The position numbers and the translations under genes were made by a program. DNA of 12,605 bases. It comes from Anaerolineae bacterium. Its GTDB lineage: Bacteria; Chloroflexota; Anaerolineae; B4-G1; SLSP01. Below are positions 1 to 5,030 of the stretch, piece after piece. Location of the stretch: contig JAFGNI010000190.1 in the NCBI GenBank assembly GCA_016927095.1, positions 1 through 12,605 on the forward strand, written 5' to 3'. Each line of letters opens with the position of its first letter. The first letter of the stretch is position 1. The notes below the pieces were generated by a model. The model ran no database searches and was not told the DNA's origin. It saw only the letters and a program-made list of their open reading frames with translations.

Positions 1-1016
1 GCATCGCGCTTCGGGTTCGCCAGCATCACACGGTCCATTGCATCGCCTTCAACCTCGTCTTCGCCGGCGACGTCGACCAGGATAGCATAGCGGTGGCCGG
101 GCTCGGGCTCGTGGCGTCTCTCGTGGTTCCCGTGCATCAGGGCGCGGCGCTGTGGCGGGAACAGGCCTCCGGATCCATCGATGGGCTCAAGGTAGAACTG
201 GGTGCGGATCAGGGGATGGTTGCGACCGAGGCGGGCCTCCTGGGCCTTCACAAACTCGCCATACAGGGGGACCTCTTGGGCGACCTCGCCGGCGTCGACG
301 CGAAACACTCTCCTCAAGCCATCCTTAGCCTGCTTCTGCTCAAGCCAGGCGATGGTCTGGGCGAGGAAGGTGTCTGACGTCCAGGCTGTGCCGTAAAAGA
401 CGGTGGTCACGTTCGTGCTAGCTCCCATGGGCGTAAAGTCCTTGTCCCACTTGGCGGGCTCGATATCCTGGGCCTCGTCGGCCTCCAGCATCAGCGAGGC
501 GGTGGCGCCAACCACGTTCGCGTGGGGCTCGGCGGAAAAGAAAAACGCTCGTGCAGCTCCCAGCTCCACGATGTATCCCTCTCTTCTCCTGTACTCGCCG
601 GCATTCCAGCAGTTGTTCAAGCGGTCGGTCAGGCGGAGGATCGAGTTGATAGTCTGCGGCTTGAACGTTGGGGATCCCTTGACGACCGTGCCGCCGGCTC
701 TTCTGTAGAGATTCAACAGGTAGGCTTCTAGCTGCGCTGATAGCTCGTTCTTGCCTGCCTGCCGGGACATCATCACGGCGAACGTCTCCCCGCGGTTGTG
801 GAGGATCGAGTCGAGGATCGCATCGGCGGGGGCCAGCTGGTAGCGACGCAGGGGCCGGCCCACAATGAGCCGGCTGAAGTTGCGGATGTCGCTCAGCCAG
901 TGCTTGATAGCAAGGACAGAATGAGCGAATGGAGAATGAGCGAATGGCGTCGGGCGCGATTCGCGAGGGCGCGTGAGTTTCGGATCTTTCATTCGCTGAT
1001 TCTGTGATTCTGTCAT
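1..1016 (-). CDS. Phage terminase large subunit (TerL), 3' end off the left edge
   Basis: The ATPase-nuclease motor that packages phage DNA into proheads. About 338 residues are visible and the C-terminus lies outside the window. A Walker A-type motif S-R-Q-A-G-K-N occupies residues 84-90, with K89. A Walker B-type stretch L-E-A-D-E-A-Q-D is at 177-184, with D180/E181. A motif III-like F-Y-G-T-A-W lies near 209. The RNase H-like nuclease domain begins with I-L-V-D-V-A-G-E-D, with D315 as the likely first metal ligand. The start chosen is the ATG at 1016, which directly follows the TGA of the upstream gene. An internal ATG at 992 is an alternative. Residues before about 40 come largely from a 15-nt duplication (P-F-A-H-S twice) and are probably not conserved. 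It is the last visible gene of a coupled packaging operon. The family call is firm from motif order; no phage type can be assigned. Confidence 0.88.
   Translation of the reverse strand, partial: MTESQNQRMKDPKLTRPRESRPTPFAHSPFAHSVLAIKHWLSDIRNFSRLIVGRPLRRYQLAPADAILDSILHNRGETFAVMMSRQAGKNELSAQLEAYLLNLYRRAGGTVVKGSPTFKPQTINSILRLTDRLNNCWNAGEYRRREGYIVELGAARAFFFSAEPHANVVGATASLMLEADEAQDIEPAKWDKDFTPMGASTNVTTVFYGTAWTSDTFLAQTIAWLEQKQAKDGLRRVFRVDAGEVAQEVPLYGEFVKAQEARLGRNHPLIRTQFYLEPIDGSGGLFPPQRRALMHGNHERRHEPEPGHRYAILVDVAGEDEVEGDAMDRVMLANPKRD
919..948. repeat. 15-bp direct duplication inside the 5' end of terL
   Basis: Two adjacent 15-nt copies, GAATGAGCGAATGGA and GAATGAGCGAATGGC, differ only at the last base. 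Because 15 is a multiple of three the terL frame is kept, and the copies encode the doubled P-F-A-H-S in the N-terminal extension. Each copy is itself built from two related 7-8 nt units, GAATGAGC and GAATGGM. Confidence 0.8.
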
Positions 1017-1022
1017 TCATAG
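991..1022. repeat. Octamer array over the terL start
   Basis: Four consecutive 8-nt units read ATTCGCTG, ATTCTGTG, ATTCTGTC and ATTCATAG. They cover the stop of the upstream small gene (TGA, 1017-1019) and the ATG of terL (1014-1016). The period is regular, but the units have diverged towards the right end. Confidence 0.7.
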
Positions 1023-1343
1023 CGCGATGTCCGGTCTAGTCTGACAGAGCGCGTCGACCAGGGCCTCCAGGGCGTCGCGTCGCTCGTAGTAGAGGACCAG
1101 CTCGCGGGCCTTGGCAGCCTTACCGGTGCCATTCAAGTTGTCGTAGTCGATACCGAGTCGGAAGCAGAGGGCGCGGAGGTCTTCGGCGCTACAGCGGTCA
1201 ATGAGGGCTGTTGCCAGACGGATTCTAAGCGGCACGCCTTCAGGGCTCTGACGAAATCTGCGGACGGCTGCCCGCAAAGCCTCCTCTCCGCTTGGGGTAA
1301 CGTTTGAACGTTGGAACGTTTGAACGTTTGAACGTTCGTTCAT
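1017..1343 (-). CDS. Small protein with an effector-associated (death-like adaptor) type domain
   Basis: A 108-aa protein. The start at 1343 is set by an ATGA overlap with the upstream terminase-small-like gene. Its TGA is followed at once, in the same frame, by the ATG of terL. Residues 5-15 come from an octamer repeat. Residues 39-106 form one predicted helical domain: L-R-I-R-L-A-T-A-L-I near 39-48, then D55-L-R-A-L-C-F-R-L-G-I-D66-Y-D-N-L70, G-x-G-K75-x-x-K-A-R-E-L-V83, Y-x-E-R-R89 and a closing R-P-D-I. From memory this pattern matches the short alpha-helical effector-associated domains that act as adaptors in bacterial conflict (immune/NTPase) systems, but I cannot assign the numbered family. 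No catalytic residues, membrane segment or signal peptide is visible. Its position between the two terminase genes is unusual. A role as a phage decoy or adaptor for host immunity is inference only. Confidence 0.72.
   Translation of the reverse strand: MNERSNVQTFQRSNVTPSGEEALRAAVRRFRQSPEGVPLRIRLATALIDRCSAEDLRALCFRLGIDYDNLNGTGKAAKARELVLYYERRDALEALVDALCQTRPDIAL
1302..1341. repeat. Octamer array (GTTTGAAC)n at the start of the adaptor-domain gene
   Basis: Five 8-nt units read GTTTGAAC, GTTGGAAC, GTTTGAAC, GTTTGAAC and GTTCGTTC. The array overlaps the first codons of the 108-aa gene on the minus strand and encodes S-N-V-Q-T-F-Q-R-S-N-V. It ends at the ATG/TGA overlap with the upstream gene. Three 8-nt units equal eight codons, so whole blocks of three can be gained or lost without a frameshift. 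Confidence 0.85.
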
Positions 1344-1945
1344 AGGTCTGCTCCTAGTTCGTTGGAAAGCTCGTCGAGGGCTTGGGCGATGGCGCCGGCG
1401 ATGCCGTCGGCTGCGGCGCCGGAGAGGGCGCGCTGATCCCGGAGGAGGCGGCCGAGGCGGGAGGCGTTCTGTCCGTGGAGGGCAAAGAGCTTGGCGAGGG
1501 CGGCGAGGTCGGAGTCGTGCGCCAAGCACCGGTCGATATACGCCGATAGCTTGATCTGCTTGCTCGCCAGGTCCTCAAAGACGTCTTCAATGCGCTCGAG
1601 CTTCCCGGCAGGGGCTTCGACCGGTAACGTGTCGGGGGGGCTGGCCTCCCCAACGACCGGCAGGGGCACGCCATCTGGGGGAGCCGGTCGGCTGCCGTCA
1701 ACCCGCCCGGTGATGTGTACCAGCCCCGTGAGGTCTACCGGGCCGGGCTCAACCGGCGCAGCCATGCCGGCGTCGGCCGGATCGGCGGCGCAGCCGGCTG
1801 AACCGGCGCCGGAAGCGCGCCCGCCGTGGGCGACACATAGCGGTGGGCTGCTGCCGCGGACCGCCCAGGCTTTGCATGGGGTCCCGTCCCGGCGCGTAGC
1901 GCCGCAGCGGTGCGGCAGGTTCTTTGTCGGATCGGGTTCTGTCAT
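1340..1945 (-). CDS. Terminase small subunit-like protein with Cys/His zinc-finger N-terminus
   Basis: A 201-aa protein. The N-terminus holds a C14-x9-C24-x12-C37-x2-H40-G-G pattern with the context R-C-G-A-T-R-R-D-G-T-P-C. This is the short zinc-finger-like 'HGG' module seen in many phage-associated proteins encoded next to the terminase. A Pro/Ala-rich low-complexity linker covers roughly 45-110. A helical C-terminal part (about 113-201) contains L-E-R-I-E-D-V-F-E-D-L-A and A-L-A-K-L-F-A-L-H-G-Q-N-A-S-R-L-G-R-L-L, which would suit a DNA-recognition or oligomerisation role. The start at 1945 is supported by GGGGAG eight bases upstream and an in-frame TGA just before it. The stop overlaps the next start as ATGA. 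A small-terminase role is inferred from position and size; the zinc module is seen directly. Confidence 0.7.
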   Translation of the reverse strand: MTEPDPTKNLPHRCGATRRDGTPCKAWAVRGSSPPLCVAHGGRASGAGSAGCAADPADAGMAAPVEPGPVDLTGLVHITGRVDGSRPAPPDGVPLPVVGEASPPDTLPVEAPAGKLERIEDVFEDLASKQIKLSAYIDRCLAHDSDLAALAKLFALHGQNASRLGRLLRDQRALSGAAADGIAGAIAQALDELSNELGADL

Positions 1946-2024
1946 AGGTCACTCCCCACCAGCGGGCCAGGCGAAAGGCCGTGCCGTAAAGAGCGCGTTC
2001 GATGTCATCAAGAGGCATGATCAT
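1749..2024 (-). CDS. Doubtful small ORF at the head of the packaging operon
   Basis: The frame opens at an ATG at 2024, with a TTG further up at 2066. It begins with M-I-M-P-L-D-D-I-E-R-A-L-Y-G-T-A-F and R-W-W-G-V-T-Y, which looks protein-like. After 1945 it runs inside the terminase-small-like gene in another frame and turns into Arg/Pro-rich sequence typical of an antiparallel or shadow reading. No good ribosome site is visible. It may be a short leader peptide, a truncated gene or chance. I do not recognise it. Confidence 0.22.
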   Translation of the reverse strand: MIMPLDDIERALYGTAFRLARWWGVTYDRTRSDKEPAAPLRRYAPGRDPMQSLGGPRQQPTAMCRPRRARFRRRFSRLRRRSGRRRHGCAG

Positions 2025-2074
2025 CCATCCGGTAAGAGGAAGTTCTTTAGGAGGCGTTCTCAACAACCACCCTT

Positions 2075-2102
2075 ATCATAGAACACATGTTCGGAGATTC
2101 AA
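2075..2102 (-). promoter_or_regulatory. Promoter of the phage packaging operon
   Basis: Read on the minus strand, TTGAAT (2102-2097) is followed after 16 bases by TATGAT (2080-2075). Both elements are close to the sigma-70 consensus. Transcription would begin near 2068 and run into the terminase genes. The spacer holds a LexA-type box. Confidence 0.6.
2081..2092. promoter_or_regulatory. LexA (SOS) box, Gram-positive type
   Basis: GAACACATGTTC fits GAAC-N4-GTTC and also the R-N-R-Y central rule of the Bacillus-type SOS box. It lies in the spacer of the packaging-operon promoter and abuts the -10, where bound LexA would block polymerase. The match is visible; regulation by LexA is inferred. 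Confidence 0.5.
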
Positions 2103-2121
2103 GGGTACAGCCCCCACATTT

Positions 2122-2181
2122 TGTGGAAAACTGTGGAAAAATGCCCAGATGTTGGGGATTACGACCGCGAATTGGGGATAA
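2122..2181 (-). promoter_or_regulatory. Cluster of four DnaA-box-like 9-mers
   Basis: On the minus strand there are TTTTCCACA (2130-2122), TTTTCCACA (2140-2132), TAATCCCCA (2161-2153) and TTATCCCCA (2181-2173). The bacterial consensus is TTATNCACA, and TTTTCCACA is a common variant. All four point the same way, with starts 10, 21 and 20 bases apart, close to whole helical turns. The rest of the gap to 2330 is GC-rich without a gene I can support. The cluster could be a replication-related site of the prophage or a DnaA-binding regulatory site for the adjacent promoter. Confidence 0.42.
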
Positions 2182-2330
2182 GTGGCGACGGCGGGCGCGC
2201 GGTCGGCGCGATGACGGCAGCGGTCGGGCGCATCGGGCCAGGGGCCCAACCCGAGGCGCGGGGTCCAGTTAGTGGTCGGAGACCGAGCCGGCGCGCCGGA
2301 TTCGGTCCACCTACCGGACGAACTGAACTG

Positions 2331-3203
2331 TCAGCGTGTGGAGTGTCCGGCGTCCCTGATGCGCCGGAACGCCGCGCTGTAGATGCCGGTGTACAGGTCG
2401 TCATCAGGTGCGACCGAGACCTCCTGACGCGACATTGGGCGATCGGTGAACCGGACAGGCGCCCCGCGCGCAAGCGTCACCGGCGTGCGCTCATCCGCCT
2501 CACCGCTCATCAGCACCGCAGCAGCTGCCAGGTCGTCTGCCATCGCCCGTTCGGTGACGCGCAGCGGACGCCCGTACAGATCCGGCTCACCGATCTCGCT
2601 CTGCACCCCCTCGAAGCCGGCCCAAGCAATCGCCACCCCGGTGATGCCGCGGCGCAGGTGAGGCACCCGGGAGTCGGTGAGCACAACACCCAGCGCTGTG
2701 GTGCCGGTCGCCTCGCAGAGCCGCTCCCAGAAGTCGCGCGCCCAAGCCCACGGCGCCTTCGGCCATAGAACCGCCGTCCCATCCGGCGTGTTCGAGAGGT
2801 CCACGCCGCCGTTCGCGATCCACGTGCCGTCCATCCGCGTGTAGTAGACACGCCCCCACCCCTGCGCGCTCTCCCCCACAAAGACGGCCTCCGCTTCGGA
2901 CAGCACCAACGCCGCAAGCGCCGGGTGGGCAGCGAATGCCTTGGCATACTGCAGCTCCGTGGGCAGCGGCAGGTGGGTCCCAAACCGTGTCTCCAGCGCT
3001 CCCAGCCAGCCGTCGACAGGCGGCGCTAGCTGTGTCAGGTCTACCACGCGCCCCTGCGACACGGAGACTACTTTGGAGGTCACACAAATCACATCGCCTT
3101 CTCGCAGCGGCGCGATGCCCGCCAGAGACAGACTATCCATCAGCACCGACACCAGATCATCGCCACGTGTCACCAGCGGCGTCCGTACCGGAATCAGCTC
3201 CAT
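2331..3203 (-). CDS. CofE-fold gamma-glutamyl ligase (putative folate/F420-type)
   Basis: A 290-aa protein of the coenzyme F420-0:L-glutamate ligase fold. It opens with M-E-L-I-P-V-R-T-P and G-D-D-L. Residues 36-55 carry G-D-V-I-C-V-T-S-K-V-V-S and G-R-V-V-D-L. N131-G-G-V-D135-L-S-N matches the CofE nucleotide/metal region. Further on come L-T-D-S-R-V-P-H-L-R-R-G-I-T-G-V-A, then G-R-P-L-R-V-T-E-R-A-M-A-D and G-E-A-D-E. The family joins L-glutamate through gamma-linkages using a nucleotide. This T-D-S-R variant resembles the branch annotated 'putative folate metabolism gamma-glutamate ligase' rather than true CofE, which usually has T-F-G-R-P. No other F420 gene is in the window, so the substrate is unknown. 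A strong site, AGGAGGTG, sits six to seven bases before the ATG at 3203. It is divergent from the FAD oxidase. Confidence 0.8.
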   Translation of the reverse strand: MELIPVRTPLVTRGDDLVSVLMDSLSLAGIAPLREGDVICVTSKVVSVSQGRVVDLTQLAPPVDGWLGALETRFGTHLPLPTELQYAKAFAAHPALAALVLSEAEAVFVGESAQGWGRVYYTRMDGTWIANGGVDLSNTPDGTAVLWPKAPWAWARDFWERLCEATGTTALGVVLTDSRVPHLRRGITGVAIAWAGFEGVQSEIGEPDLYGRPLRVTERAMADDLAAAAVLMSGEADERTPVTLARGAPVRFTDRPMSRQEVSVAPDDDLYTGIYSAAFRRIRDAGHSTR

Positions 3204-3229
3204 CGTAGCACCTCCTTGACGTTGCCGAC

Positions 3230-3235
3230 ATCATA
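3230..3235 (-). promoter_or_regulatory. Extended -10 of the ligase gene
   Basis: On the minus strand TG-T-TATGAT forms an extended -10 without a good -35 at 17 bp. It would give a leader of about 20 nt containing the AGGAGGTG ribosome site of the ligase gene. Confidence 0.4.
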
Positions 3236-3262
3236 ACACAATCGCCCAACTGCCGGTGGGGA

Positions 3263-3293
3263 TTGACAGTTTCACAATTAAGTATATTATAAT
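3263..3293 (+). promoter_or_regulatory. Sigma-70-type promoter of the FAD oxidase
   Basis: A consensus TTGACA (3263-3268) precedes an AT-rich run with TATTAT at a 16-bp spacer (3285-3290) or the consensus TATAAT at 19 bp (3288-3293). This is the most AT-rich spot in the window and stands out against its GC-rich surroundings. The leader to the oxidase ATG is about 75 nt. Confidence 0.6.
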
Positions 3294-3308
3294 ATAAGAA
3301 ATATACTT
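3280..3308. promoter_or_regulatory. Inverted repeat over the -10, probable operator
   Basis: AAGTATATT (3280-3288) and AATATACTT (3300-3308) are perfect 9-bp inverted arms around an 11-bp centre that contains the TATAAT. The layout suits a dimeric repressor of the TetR or MarR kind, but no regulator gene is adjacent. Confidence 0.45.
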
Positions 3309-3372
3309 TAATAGCCAGCCAGACACCCTCTCTCCTCCTGGCTGTCCATAGATGGAAAGCAAGGAGGATGCA

Positions 3373-4776
3373 ATGGGCACAGTAGCGCACCATGTTGACG
3401 CTGCTATCGATGAGAGGTCGTTGATCCAGGGACGGGTGATTGAGCCCGGCCAAATGGGTTACGACACCGCCCGATCGGGCTGGAATCTGACCGTCGAGTA
3501 CCGGCCGTCCCGGATTGTGGTAGCGCAGAGCGCTGAGGACGTCGCGGCGGCCGTGCAGATGGCCGGCAAGGCCGGCCTGGGCATTGCCGTCATGGCGACC
3601 GGCCACGGCCCTATCACACCGGCTGGCGCAGAGGCGCTGATGATCGTGACCTCAGAGATGACCGGCGTTGAGGTAGACCCGGCAACCCGGACCGCGTGGG
3701 TCGAAGCAGGAACGAAATGGGGGGCTGTGCTGTCAGCGGCTCAGCAACATGGCCTCGCCCCGCTGTTGGGCTCGTCACCCGACGTAGGCGCTGTGGGCTA
3801 CACGCTGGGGGGTGGACTAGGTTGGCTCGCCCGCAAGTACGGGGTGTCCGCCGACAGTGTGCGCGCGTTCGAGGTCGTGACAACCGACGGCGAACGGCTT
3901 CACGTCAGTGAGATGGAGCACGCCGATCTATTCTGGGGGATGCGCGGCGGCGGGGGGAGTCTTGCCATCGTCACCCGGATGCAAATCGCGCTCCATCCCG
4001 TCACTACCGTCTATGCCGGCAACCTTCTCTATCCCGTTGGGATGGCTGCCGAGATCCTGGGCCGTTACTGCGCCTGGATGCCCTCACTACCCGAGGAGAT
4101 GACCTCCTCTATAGTGCTGATGAACTTCCCGCCCTTCCCGATGGTGCCGGAACCCCTCCGCGGCAAGAGCTTCGCGATCGTGCGGGGCTGCTATGCCGGC
4201 GACGCGCAGGCTGGTGAGGAGCTTTTGAAGTCCTGGCGCTCCTGGCGCGAGCCGGCCATCGACCTCTTCCGGCCCATGCCCTTCGCGGAGGCCAGCACCA
4301 TCAGCAATGACCCCGAAGACCCCTCACCCGGCGTCATCACCGGTGCCTGGCTCGGCGATCTTGGCCAGGAGGTCAGCGACACGCTCATGCGCTTCACCTT
4401 CCCGCTGGACGGCCCGCCGCCCCTCATCTTCACAGAGGTGCGGCACGTGGGTGGCGCCTCTGCGCGGGTAGATCCGGCCACAGCTGCTTACAGCAACCGC
4501 GACGCGGACTTGTTGCTGGATTCGGTGGCGATGGCGCCCACGCCGGAGGCCGCTGAAGCGGCCAAACGTCATATGCAGGCCATGAAAACCGCTCTGGGAT
4601 CTCACCTCACGGGCCGCGTCTATATGAACTTCCTGGAGGTCGAGGAGTCGCGGGCGCGCATCGCCGACGCCTTCTCACCGGCCACCTACCAACGGCTCAG
4701 AGAGCTTAAGACCCGGTGGGATCCGGAGAACCGGTTACGGTATGGCTTCGCCATCGAGCCCCTGTCACGGCGATAG
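3373..4776 (+). CDS. FAD-binding oxidoreductase, PCMH/BBE family
   Basis: A 467-aa flavoprotein oxidase of the berberine-bridge/6-hydroxynicotine oxidase group. The start is the ATG at 3373, with AAGGAGG five bases upstream; an ATG at 3352 lacks this. The N-terminal FAD domain (about 30-215) shows Y-R-P-S-R-I-V-V-A-Q-S-A-E-D-V and T-G-H78-G-P, where the His is the usual 8-alpha covalent flavin site. It continues with L-G-S-S-P-D-V-G-A-V-G-Y-T-L-G-G-G-L-G-W (from about 132) and M-R-G-G-G-G-S. Where bicovalent members have Cys (G-x-C-x-x-V-G) this protein has S135, so single His attachment is expected. The C-terminal BBE segment contains Y-M-N-F, R-L-R-E-L-K and W-D-P-E-N-R-L. No signal peptide is seen, so it is likely cytoplasmic. 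The substrate cannot be told. It is followed by a strong stem-loop, so it is probably monocistronic. Confidence 0.87.
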   Translation: MGTVAHHVDAAIDERSLIQGRVIEPGQMGYDTARSGWNLTVEYRPSRIVVAQSAEDVAAAVQMAGKAGLGIAVMATGHGPITPAGAEALMIVTSEMTGVEVDPATRTAWVEAGTKWGAVLSAAQQHGLAPLLGSSPDVGAVGYTLGGGLGWLARKYGVSADSVRAFEVVTTDGERLHVSEMEHADLFWGMRGGGGSLAIVTRMQIALHPVTTVYAGNLLYPVGMAAEILGRYCAWMPSLPEEMTSSIVLMNFPPFPMVPEPLRGKSFAIVRGCYAGDAQAGEELLKSWRSWREPAIDLFRPMPFAEASTISNDPEDPSPGVITGAWLGDLGQEVSDTLMRFTFPLDGPPPLIFTEVRHVGGASARVDPATAAYSNRDADLLLDSVAMAPTPEAAEAAKRHMQAMKTALGSHLTGRVYMNFLEVEESRARIADAFSPATYQRLRELKTRWDPENRLRYGFAIEPLSRR

Positions 4777-4796
4777 GCAATCAGTGCCAAAGCAAA

Positions 4797-4829
4797 GGCG
4801 GGTGTGCGCCCGGCGGGCGCACACCCGCC
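4797..4829 (+). terminator. Stem-loop after the FAD oxidase
   Basis: GGCGGGTGTGCGCCC (4797-4811) pairs perfectly over 15 bp with GGGCGCACACCCGCC (4815-4829) around a three-base loop. It starts 20 bases after the oxidase stop. There is no T-run on either side, so it may act as a Rho-assisted or 'I-shaped' terminator or protect the 3' end. Confidence 0.6.
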
Positions 4830-5030
4830 CCGTCACATATAAGTCACGGAACATTCGCCACCCGCAGAGCGTCACATGGTAGCAAGGCGCCCAGCCGCCC
4901 GCTGTCAGGTATGATGGTAGTCAGCGTGCCTTGACGAGATGGGTTTGAGCTGAGAGCGCAGAACGAGAACAAGGGTTACAGGATTCACACTGAGCGTGGG
5001 GCTATCCCATAGACAAAGAAGAGGAAGAGG

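Noticed and set aside
418..1020. Long minus-strand ORF starting at the ATG at 1020
   Set aside because: It is Arg/Pro-rich and overlaps the terL frame, which carries clear Walker and nuclease motifs. The ATG only overlaps the upstream stop by chance.
4929..4959. Promoter based on TTGACG upstream of the lipoprotein gene
   Set aside because: No -10-like sequence lies at a suitable distance downstream.
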